64,000 bases of DNA, taken from assembly GCA_047967505.1 (NCBI GenBank), contig CM106541.1, one strand, 5' to 3'. Below the pieces are notes generated by a model. It saw only the letters and a list, made by a program, of their open reading frames with translations. It had not been told where the DNA came from and ran no database searches. The stretch is from Dipteris shenzhenensis (lineage: Eukaryota > Polypodiophyta > Polypodiopsida > Gleicheniales). The position numbers and the translations under genes are program-made. Below are positions 57,501 through 64,000 of this stretch, one piece after another; within the stretch, counting starts at the first letter, position 1, and every line of letters begins with the position of its first letter.

Positions 57501-58473
57501 CAAAGCTCAAGCGTCCCATCATCAGAGACGAGCGATCAACAGGGGCAAGGATTGGACGCAGGTGCCGATGACGAAGGAGAAGACGCAGGTGTCGGGGACG
57601 AGGGAGAAGATGCAGGTGCCAAGGACCAGGGAACAGCCCAACAAGACGATTCGGATTCGGATTCGGATTAGTAGTGGTAGTAGCATTTTTCATATCCGCT
57701 CGTTAGAGCCATTTTGTATCACCCTTTCACAGGGTAATTTTGTTTCAAACACAGTTGTATATGTATATGCATTTCTTCCTCATCGTTCACAAGAACAATT
57801 TTGTATCACCCTGCAAGCAAGGGAAATTTTGTTATAAAAAACTTTCTTTTGTAATTACAAAAAAAAAAAAATGGTTAGTGGGGCTAAACAGGGCTTCCTT
57901 TTGGCCCTGTTTAGCCCCACTAACCATTTTTTTAACCTTCTGTTAATCGTCGCTATATAGCGACGTTTACCAGTGTCGCTATATAGCGACGATTAACAGA
58001 GTCGCTATATAGCGACGTTTATATCGTCGCTATATAGTGACGTTTACATCGTTGCTATATAGCGACGATTAACAGCGTCGCTATATAGCGACGGTTTATA
58101 GCGACGCTCCTTTTCCGACGATTTTAACGACTTTTATAGCGACCTTTGCGCCCGTGAAAAAAAAAAATTTTAATGTAAAAAGCGTCGGTATTTCCGTCGG
58201 AAAATGGCCTATGCCTTGTAGTGTCATTAAGCATTGCTATTAGTTTACTTTACTGCTCTGATTCATATTTATCTACTATTAGTTTACTTTATTTATCTAC
58301 AACAACAAAAAGGTACACCATCTGATTTATCCTAGTCTCATTAAGCATTGCTATTAGTTTACTTTACTGCTCTGATTCATATTGCTTTTTTGCAGTTGCT
58401 CAAAAGAAGAGAGAGCTCAATAAAATGCAAAGACATTGAAAATTTGAAAATTGAGATAACACAGACTCCATAA
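45519..58473 (+). CDS. Unknown protein gene split by CACTA copy C
   Basis: The exons I can support are 45923-46713 and 58396-58473, joined in phase 0 across an intron that now holds the 11.5-kb CACTA element. A probable first exon starts at 45519 (ATG, Ser/Arg-rich, residues like KRKRPQTKNIFLASW) but its donor is not settled. The main exon encodes about 260 residues with HPHSSVTEAYRAKLFKEVQK, an internal hydrophobic stretch (LCMPLIVFVDLFNTF) and a C-terminal part (SLTQLRNDILF to DFLFIYNNKK, then LLKRRESSIKCKDI) that reminds me of ubiquitin-like regulatory folds, with low certainty. The last exon ends KIEITQTP and a TAA. The frame itself is undamaged. It converges with the H3-like/Ulp1 gene, stops 85 bp apart. 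Function unknown. Confidence 0.5.
46833..46985. repeat. Left subterminal array of the 16-bp palindrome GTCGCTATATAGCGAC
   Basis: Six copies, one with a mismatch, are spaced about 10 bases apart, separated by TTTTAATAAAA-like spacers. They lie within 240 bp of the left end of CACTA copy C. Confidence 0.95.
47182..51247 (-). pseudogene. TNP2-type transposase of CACTA copy C, nearly intact
   Basis: It begins MEGTSGSSSDDAP with a CHCTHCKREVRHQRR zinc-binding-like segment. The long frame 50587-49130 covers Transposase_21: HACRNDCILFRREHG, CPKCGEQRYRDDL, VLRHFPIIARIQHMFRC, LAMDGVNPFGLRSTSW, MHDYPGYGEC, YHACPVCGP, NHLLDPMHIFKNVG. Later exons hold the DUF4218-like HLLVHIVDEVAIAG and RWMFFLERFMKTLKGF, the DUF4216-like FILDVKWFRTTYNG and an acidic tail (EEDVDHHMRQEEDAHN). 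The only clear lesion is a TAG at 47925-47923 where Gln fits, before DYCGTI. A duplicated intron-exon border lies at about 48845-48930. It is more diverged from A and B than they are from each other. Confidence 0.85.
51481..51615. promoter_or_regulatory. Palindrome array upstream of the copy C transposase gene
   Basis: Five copies of GTCGCTATATAGCGAC (one reads GTCACTATATAGCGAC) lie 230-370 bp upstream of the transposase start codon. The same palindrome marks both element ends. A shared binding site for the element's small protein would explain both places, as in En/Spm; that is inference. Confidence 0.8.
52189..52351. repeat. Direct repeat and 12-bp-stem hairpin between the two copy C genes
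   Basis: CCAGTCCACTACACCGAGCG followed by GGACATA occurs twice (about 52190-52217 and 52236-52262). At 52321-52351 CTGCAGCTAGCG and CGCTAGCTGCAG form a perfect 12-bp stem around a 7-base loop. The region lies at the start of the satellite. Confidence 0.8.
52370..55915. repeat. 3.5-kb satellite of ATGCTT/GCATAA units with embedded perfect palindromes
   Basis: The DNA is built from hexamer-like runs (ATGCTT)n and (GCATAA)n and from 'CCGCATAAGCTCCTTCTCT' units. These are arranged in a higher-order block of about 400 bp (compare 52804, 53335 and 53737). A 34-bp palindrome centred on GAAGCATATGCTTC, flanked by GAGAATGAGA and TCTCATTCTC, recurs about nine times, for example near 52636, 52878, 53410, 53812, 54299, 54620, 55032 and 55695. 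Frames through it give Met-Leu, Cys-Leu or Arg-Glu-rich repeats and are not taken as genes. It sits between the divergent genes of copy C. Confidence 0.9.
56093..57671 (+). pseudogene. TNPA/Transposase_24-like gene of CACTA copy C
   Basis: Three exons with GT-AG borders and phase-0 joins: 56093-57184, 57285-57416 and 57492-57671. The N-terminal part is Ser/Thr/Pro-rich with three TTPGPTPL-like repeats. Then come MSDEEAARFFSLLSQR, a basic stretch (HASRKGRKSRMGG), a conserved core (WRYQDGQKKQAVIDELKLRF, PNPPNVEF) and a Transposase_24-like end (NRDHPEMFEGQRRAAKRRLD, SHFGAGGRYAFE). The last exon is acidic (DDEGEDAGVGDEGEDAG). A TAG at 56615-56617 stands where copy D has CAG (63793-63791), so C's frame is broken. 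The start could also lie upstream, since the frame stays open to 55856, but that part is satellite. Confidence 0.75.
57865..57933. repeat. 30-bp perfect inverted repeat (hairpin) near the right end of copy C
   Basis: The arms 57865-57894 and 57904-57933 are perfectly complementary around a 9-base loop; the core is GGTTAGTGGGGCTAAACAGG. It starts in an A tract about 190 bp after the TNPA-like stop codon and is followed by the palindrome array. Copy D has the same structure with small changes (62475-62545). Confidence 0.95.
57948..58120. repeat. Right subterminal palindrome array of copy C
   Basis: Six copies of GTCGCTATATAGCGAC, two with one mismatch, are separated by ATTAACAG, TTTACCAGT and TTTATATC spacers. 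A half copy (TTTATAGCGACG) follows. They lie about 105 bp from the right end. Confidence 0.95.
58227..58386 (+). repeat. ~115-bp tandem duplication carrying an exon end and splice donor
   Basis: The sequence from the end of the host exon (TTTATTTATCTACAACAAC, then AAAAAG/GTACACC) through TCATTAAGCATTGC to GATTCATATT is present twice. The first copy is interrupted by CACTA copy C (46688-46741 plus 58227-58288); the second, uninterrupted copy is at about 58289-58386 with a duplicate donor at 58313. The second copy shows the empty insertion site. Confidence 0.9.
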
Positions 58474-58557
58474 ACAAAGGTTTTGTATTCAATCAAGTAA
58501 GATTTTGTACAGAAGTGTTTAGTTAAACATGTAGAACATATTTCTGACATCCATTTT

Positions 58558-60718
58558 CTATTTATGTACAGCTTGATCCAGAGGCTGCTCTACATGGTCC
58601 AAGATCTCCCTATCATCATTTTTTGGAGAATCTTTTTTCTGCTGCTCCATCCTGTCCTGTACAGTATGTTGGTGCTACTCCATTGTCTCCTCCACTGCCC
58701 CAAGAGCATCTGTTTGCTGCTGCTCCATCTTCTCCTCAACAACATCAGCACAAGGTCCTTGCTCCTGTGGCTTCTCCTCCTTAGCACTAGGTGCTTGCTC
58801 CTGTGGCTTCTCCTCCTCAGCACTAGCTGCTTCATCTGTGGCATCAAGGTGTATGACACCTTCTTGTACTTTAGAGCTCTCACCCAACTCCACAGTAGCT
58901 GGTACAATAAGTTTGGGGGAGGCATAGCTCAAAAACCTCCAAATTGTATGAGCTCTAAAATTATATACATAGTTTGAGCTGAAGCTATCTTCTTTCATCT
59001 GCAACGGCATATGATAATTTAGAACACTTTGTATCATTATGAATTATCTTCAAGCTAAATGAAAATTATTTTTTCTTACAAGGTCTGGCTGTTCTTTCTC
59101 AAAATAGCTTGAAAGTAGATATTTGGCACTGATCAACACTCTCCATCCACAGCTACTTGAATCATCTTGTTGTGGTGTCTGTACAGTTGGAAAGATATGT
59201 TAGAAACTGTCAACATCTGAACAAAACAAAATTATTCAATAAGTTCAAAGACATAGCATGAAATAGACATCAGTAGAGGGAACGACTTTTTACCTCTAGA
59301 TTTATTGGCTCTATTGAATCCAAAAGAGAGACATTGGGAGGACAGTGATCCAATGCATCTAAAAGCCTTCTAATACAACTGCAATATGTATAATTTAGTT
59401 AGTATGATATCAAAATAATGAAGTTTTAAGTTCAAAAAGCACACACAGCACTTACAATTTCAGGTCTCTATGTGTGTTTTTAAGAGAGTTGAATATAAAT
59501 CATTGCTTCTGCTAGATCTCAATAGAAACAAAACTCCAGTGGTCACTGCATAAGGAAAAAAGCATTAGGAAATCAAAGGCTACAAGAGTTCTCAATCTTA
59601 AAGAAGAATCTTAAAAGAAGTAGTCACCCACATACCTGTTATGGTATGGAAGTAGCAAAACATCAATTACTTCAAAATTGCAGTGTCTGAACCAGCTGGA
59701 AATACTGATGGGAGTTTCCTTTACATCTCTTAATTTAGAAGAAATGGCAGGATCAATAATATGGACTATATGCTATATAGAGGGGTGAAGCCAGCTTCTC
59801 ATCATGCTGCATAGGACCAAAAAATAATTAGGGTAGGGTATAAAGGAGGTACAAGGAGGATTGTTTTGCAAAAAATGTAAAATAATAGACACTTACTAGA
59901 GCATTGCAAGAATGATAGTATCTGAGCAATACTCATTCTTATGAGCCAATGCTGCCAAGCATGGTTTTGTCAAGTCAAAATCATTCACTGAAAATTCATC
60001 CTCAATATGGACAACTATATAGGGCCCAACTCCTGCAACCTTCTATGTATCTGCAGCTCCCTCTTTCCAGTCTCCACATCTATAACAGATTTTGTTTCTT
60101 TTATTTGTTGCTTCAGTGACTCCTCATAAGCAATCTTCCCTCTGGTGTTCTTTGAGTGGGTTACTTCAACAACCTTAACCTTATCTACCTTCAACTTCCT
60201 TGTAGGTGGAATTAACAATATGTCTCTCATCTTTATGTCCTGCCATTCCACAGGATGAACAAGCTTGTCATACCTCCATCTCACTCTGGACAAAGTGTTG
60301 AAGTCTTTGGCCATCAAAGTCACCCTGTGAGCATGGGCTGCTACCAGCATTGCATCTTCAAAATATTTTTCCAAGTAATCCTCTGCCATTTCCTGTAAGG
60401 AAAGAATGGCAGTTCTGTTCCACCTAAACCCAAGGTGCCAACTATCACATATTCTCTCACCAGTCTTTGAAAAGGTGCCTTGGGGATTGCAAAGCCTATA
60501 GCTTTCTGTTGCTTCCTGATCTCCCTTAGCACACCTGCACCATGATTCAATCTCTTGGCCTTTTACTTGAGCAGGCTCATTGGCTTACCCTTCCTGCCAT
60601 GTGCAGCTCTTCCCTTTGGAGGCACACTAAATTTCTTGGTACCTGCCCCAGCTGCTGTTGCTGCAAGCCCTGGCCCTTTGCCAGCAGCTTTCCTTGCAGT
60701 TGACTTGGTTCTTGCCAT
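58558..60718 (-). pseudogene. Histone H3/CENH3-like N-terminus joined to a Ulp1-type (C48) protease domain
   Basis: From the ATG at 60718 the frame reads MARTKSTARKAAGKGPG, then GVLREIRKQQKAIGFAIPKA, PFQRLVRE and, after a frame change or 68-nt intron, MAEDYLEKYFEDAML and HRVTLMAKDF. These follow histone H3, with the CENH3-type RVTLMxKDF ending. A Lys-rich linker leads to a protease part split over short exons: FEVIDVLLLPYHN, SDHWSFVSIEI (His), FNSL where Asp is usual, and TPQQDDSSSCGW (Gln and Cys), then a Glu/Gln-rich tail with repeated EEKPQEQ. Stops at 60565, 59775, 59514, 59502 and 58677 all fit Gln or Arg; one frame change lies near 60030. It could be one fused gene or two adjoining relics. 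Homology calls are from motif memory. Confidence 0.55.
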
Positions 60719-62160
60719 CACTCTGACAAACTGCATACAAAGCAATGGAAAGAGATTACAGACATGGAGAACATGTTTTGACAAAAAAAAGGCAATCACA
60801 GGGGTGGATGAAGCAACATAGAAAAATTTGCAATAAAACGCGATATGAGGAGTTTGAAATTCCTAACAGGTCCAAATCGCGTTTTCGTGCAAATTCATGA
60901 AATGACATGCTGGTGCATTCCTACAGTGATTTCTCTGTCTTTACAACTAAATACAGTATGAATGGAGTTTATGCAAGAAGAGTACAGCCATGGATAGCTA
61001 TGGAAGTCACAAAACCAGAATGACAGGGGTGGATGAAGCAACATTTCAATATTTGCAACAAAATGCGATTTCAGCTGTTTGAAATTCCTAAGGCCTTCTC
61101 CTCACGTTTTCCTGCAAATTCATGAGGCAGCATGCTGGAATATGCCTTCAGTCATTTGAAGGTGTTTGCATGTCCATGCAGGATGGATTGAGTTTATGGA
61201 AGGCAAGAAGTGTGCACAGACTGAAGGAAGAACCCATAAGTACAGTTTTACCCTCACATGCAAATATCACACTTGAAGATCTGCATTCCTATAGTGATTT
61301 CTCTGTCTTGACAACTAAATAAAATATGGACTGAGTCTATGCATTTCCATGTAGGATGGATTGTTTCTATGGTAGGCAAGAAGATTGCAGAGACTGAGGG
61401 AAGAACCCATTGTTACTGACCTGAAATCTATCTATGGATGTGCTGTGCTGCTGATGAGTACCCTGTGTTGGGGATGAACCTGTGCTGCTGGTCAGGATGC
61501 TGATGTTGCAGAGTATGGAGGTAGGGAGGCAAGAGAGCAGAGACTGGAGGGCAAGAGGGCTGAAACAGGATACCACAAATAAGTGCAAAATACAAATAAG
61601 GCATCTTCTAAATCCCACACGTGTGGAATGTAGTCGTTTTTCACACGTGTGGATGGGACCCAGATCTCTTGGAGTTTGAAATTTGGCACATGTGAAAGGT
61701 ACACTTTATGCCTTGGAACTTGTGCCATTCATGATTTCATAATCAATTCCACAACCACTCTTCCCTCCCCTGCCTCCCAATCTTTCATCCCTGCCACGAC
61801 CCTTGCATCTTCCATTTCCTGAGTCTCTCTGATCCTTTCCTACCCAGCACACTCCATCCAGACTACAACCTGCCTGAAGACTACTACCACTGCCAGATCT
61901 CCAGGTTACCTAGAGTGCAGAGTTCAAGCTAGTGAAAGAGCAGGAGATTCACCAGTGCAACTCCAACAGCATGGAAAAGGAAAAAAAAGGTCAGAATTCT
62001 AGATTGTTTTCAATGTTTTTTGACATATATTTCTTCCATCCATTGGATTTTTGATGTCCAAATGTCTTCACTCAACTCCACCCTTCTTGTTACATTTTCA
62101 ATTGATACTGTCTAAGAATGTGGTAAATCACCCAGGAATTTGATTGGAGATGGATATGAA
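60719..62160. other. Upstream region of the H3-like gene with two diverged tandem copies
   Basis: Two diverged direct copies lie at about 60798-61000 and 61020-61415, recognisable by ACAGGGGTGGATGAAGCAAC, TGATTTCTCTGTCTT and AAGGAAGAACCCA-type blocks. Further up, two 10-bp palindromes CACACGTGTG (61616-61625 and 61642-61651) each contain the G-box core CACGTG. No other gene is seen up to the left end of copy D. Confidence 0.55.
61616..61651. promoter_or_regulatory. Pair of G-box palindromes (CACACGTGTG)
   Basis: Two perfect CACACGTGTG sites, 26 bases apart from start to start, lie about 900 bp upstream of the H3-like start codon. CACGTG is the plant bHLH/bZIP G-box core. Function is inferred only. 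Confidence 0.45.
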
Positions 62161-62289
62161 CACTACAAGGCATAGGCCATTTTCCGACGGAAATACCGAC
62201 GCTTTTTACATTAAAATTTTTTTTTTTCACGGGCGCAAAGGTCGCTATAAAAGTCGTTAAAATCATCGGAAAAGGAGCGTCGCTATAAA

Positions 62290-62470
62290 CTGTCGCTATA
62301 TAGCGACGCTGTTAATCGTCGCTATATAGCGACGATGTAAACGTCGCTATATAGCGACGATGTAAACGTCGCTATATAGCGACGATTAAAACGTCGCTAT
62401 ATAGCGACTCTGTTAATCGTCGCTATATAGCGACACTGGTAAACGTCGCTATATAGCGACGATTAACAGA
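62290..62470. repeat. Subterminal palindrome array of copy D
   Basis: Seven copies of GTCGCTATATAGCGAC with spacers such as GTTAAT, ATGTAAAC and ATTAAAAC. They are almost all perfect, cleaner than in copy C, and lie 130-310 bp from the element end. Confidence 0.95.
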
Positions 62471-62474
62471 AGGT

Positions 62475-62545
62475 AAAAAAAATGGTTAGTGGGGCTAAAC
62501 AGGCCAAAAGGAAGCCCTGTTTAGCCCCACTAACCATTTTTTTTT
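62475..62545. repeat. Hairpin near the end of copy D
   Basis: Inverted arms with the core GGTTAGTGGGGCTAAACAGG around a short A-rich loop. The same structure is at 57865-57933 in copy C, but here the arms have a mismatch near the loop. Confidence 0.9.
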
Positions 62546-62736
62546 TTTTGTAATTACAAAAGAAAGTTTTTTATAACAAAATTTCCCTTGCTTGCAGGGT
62601 GATACAAAATTGTTCTTGTGAACGATGAGGAAGAAATGCATATACATATACAACTGTGTTTGAAACAAAATTACCCTGTGAAAGGGTGATACAAAATGGC
62701 TCTAACGAGCGGATATGAAAAATGCTACTACCACTA

Positions 62737-64000
62737 CTAATCCAAATCCGAATCCGAATCGTCTTGTTGGGCTGTTCCCTGGTCCTCGGCACCTGCATCT
62801 TCTCCCTCGTCCCCGACACCTACGTCTTCTCCTTCGTCATCGGCACCTGCGTCCGATCCTTGCCCCTGTTGATCGCTCGTCTCTGATGATGGGACGCTTG
62901 AGCTTTGACCCTGAGACTGAACCATATAAATCGAAAATTAGATTGGAACTTAAATTAAAAAGTGAGATTACAAGCAGGAGTAAACTTATACTGTGCGAGC
63001 AGCCACCTCAGCCCAATCGATTGTCGCTCCCATTGCCTCTTGCTCAATGAACCACGGCTTGGTTCCTATCCGAAATGCGCGCCGCGTCTCTGCATCCGTA
63101 GGAAGACGACCCATCGCAGCTTGCTGTGGATCCAATTTACGAGAGTTAGAGTTAGCTAAAGTGCATGTAATATGTAAGTAAAACAAATAGAACAATACAT
63201 TAAATGGAAAGAAGTAAACTTACCACGGTTGCCTCGAACGCATACCGTCCACCTGCACCAAAGTGCGAAGTACCTACGACATCCAGCCGTCTCTTCGCAG
63301 CCCTCCTCTGACCCTCGAACATTTCAGGATGGTCCCTATTCTGCTTCTTCAAGAACTTCCAATCAGCTTTGTCTGCCCAGCTAGGTTTAGACAACCCCTT
63401 TGTAATGGAAGTACGCATGGTTGATCTGCGATGCTTTAGGACCAAACCCATGCGCTCGAGCATATAACTGTTATTAAACTCCACATTTGGCGGATTAGGA
63501 AATCTGAGTTTTAACTCATCGATCACCGCCTGCTTCTTTTGGGCATCTTGATACCGCCAATCGATATTTATGCCGCTCTTGAAGTGATGACTCATCAACC
63601 GCCTCATGGCGGCCATCACTGCTTTGCCCTTTTTGTCTTCTATTATCTCTCCGGCAGATGTGATTTGATAGGAGAGATCCCCTGATGAGTAAGGGGGACT
63701 GACGGTAGCAGAGTCTGAAGGAGTGGAAGCTGCGCGACCGCTTCCGGATCGAGGAGTAGCTGTGGGAGTAGGAGAGGGAAAGGGACCTGACTGATACTGT
63801 GTCTCCGGACCAAGTGGAGACCTAAAGTAGCGTGAGTGTGCTGACTCGTCTACATCTCCTGAGTCAGCACAACATGAGCCGCCCATCCTACTCTTCCGTC
63901 CCTTGCGGGAGGCATGCGCAGGTGATGATCCCGCGGTCGAAGGGGCGCGAGGGGATGGCTGGGCTGTACGTCCACCCGTCGGTGTAGGGGAAGGAATTGC
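62737..64000 (-). CDS. TNPA/Transposase_24-like gene of CACTA copy D (5' end off the window)
   Basis: The exons on the minus strand are beyond 64000 to 63224, 63123-62992 and 62916-62737, with the same GT-AG borders and phases as copy C. The visible part is open: GGSCCADSGDVDESAHS, the core RFPNPPNVEF, NRDHPEMFEGQRRAAKRRL, GTSHFGAGGRYAFE, then PTDAETRRAFRIGTKPW and an acidic end (GEDAGAEDQ, DSDSDLD). It keeps CAG at 63793-63791 where copy C has TAG. The last base of exon 2 is A instead of G, which may weaken that donor. By analogy with TNPA it would bind the palindromes at the element ends; the family fit is by pattern. Confidence 0.75.

Larger units (their letters stand above)
46742..58223. 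mobile_element. Complete CACTA transposon, copy C (11,482 bp)
   Basis: The left end starts CACTACTACACACGC and the reverse of the right end CACTACAAGGCATAGGCC. The direct repeat TCA flanks both ends (46739-46741 and 58224-58226), the 3-bp duplication of CACTA elements. The empty site survives just downstream (TCCTAGTCTCATTAAGC, about 58343). Inside are a TNP2-type transposase on the minus strand (47182-51247), a 3.5-kb satellite, a TNPA-like gene on the plus strand (56093-57671) and three palindrome arrays. The terminal inverted repeat is very short (about CACTAC plus one to two bases). One TAG in each gene (47925-47923 and 56615-56617) suggests it is no longer autonomous. Confidence 0.95.
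62161..64000. mobile_element. CACTA transposon, copy D (runs off the right edge)
   Basis: It starts CACTACAAGGCATAGGCC at 62161 and is nearly the reverse complement of the right 1.8 kb of copy C: terminal repeat, poly-A/T tract, palindrome array, hairpin and TNPA-like gene in the same order. The bases before it are GAA, the likely target duplication, which cannot be checked because the other end is outside the window. C and D thus face each other as an inverted pair about 3.9 kb apart. Confidence 0.92.

Noticed and set aside
58564-58977. A Leu-rich plus-strand frame of 137 codons that looks like a membrane protein
   Set aside because: It is the reverse reading of the Glu/Gln-rich C-terminal exon of the Ulp1-like gene.
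60555-60821. A plus-strand 88-codon frame (MAFYLSRLIGLPFLP)
   Set aside because: It is antisense to the H3-like N-terminal exon; its Ala/Leu richness mirrors the Lys/Ala-rich histone tail.

Overview
The window is nuclear DNA of a land plant. It has spliced genes with GT-AG introns, plant-type CACTA (En/Spm), Copia and Ty3/gypsy-like elements with TGGTATCAGAGC primer sites, and plant GT61 and GT92 glycosyltransferase genes. The repeat density and a DUF7869-like transposase gene make me lean to a non-seed plant such as a fern, but the sequence does not prove this. Only two host genes look intact: a GT61 gene (11.0-13.0 kb, minus) and a GT92 gene (36.3-39.0 kb, minus). Most of the rest is transposable elements in various states of decay.

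Layout. 1-4.08 kb: a broken minus-strand LTR retroelement (gag, an RNase H plus CCHC knuckle placed upstream of gag, a possible LTR and primer site) with a SINE-like insertion. 4.09-10.88 kb: CACTA copy A. 11.0-13.0 kb: GT61. 14.2-27.4 kb: a nested complex. A gag-pol-like relic is interrupted by CACTA copy B, which holds a 247-bp MITE with an 8-bp target duplication, and by a full-length Copia (21,431-26,663, target duplication CTTGG). 27.6-31.1 kb: a broken gene for a DDE-like transposase of an uncharacterised family, whose 3' end is tandemly re-duplicated to about 34.0 kb. 36.3-39.0 kb: GT92. 43.4-45.1 kb: an LTR, primer site and gag relic. 45.5-58.5 kb: a plus-strand gene of unknown function whose intron is split by an 11,482-bp CACTA element (copy C, 46,742-58,223, target duplication TCA). 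58.5-60.7 kb: a convergent minus-strand, multi-exon gene or relic joining a histone H3/CENH3-like N-terminal part to a Ulp1-type (C48) cysteine protease domain. 62,161 to the end: CACTA copy D, inverted relative to C.

The CACTA copies share one plan: two divergent genes, a TNP2-type transposase (Transposase_21, then DUF4218-like and DUF4216-like regions) and a smaller TNPA/Transposase_24-like protein with an acidic tail, separated by a regulatory region. In C and D a 16-bp palindrome, GTCGCTATATAGCGAC, is clustered at the element ends, and in C also just upstream of the transposase gene. In A a different TCTATAGACGC-type motif takes that place. B has lost the whole regulatory region.

Across unrelated elements nearly all premature stops can be read as C-to-T changes at Gln or Arg codons, mostly CAG to TAG. 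Two are shown directly by paralogue comparison (A versus B, C versus D). This fits deamination of CHG-methylated cytosine in silenced DNA. The most unusual content is the H3/CENH3-Ulp1 locus, the palindrome-array CACTA family, the gene-splitting insertion with its duplicated splice donor, and the DDE-like transposase gene.
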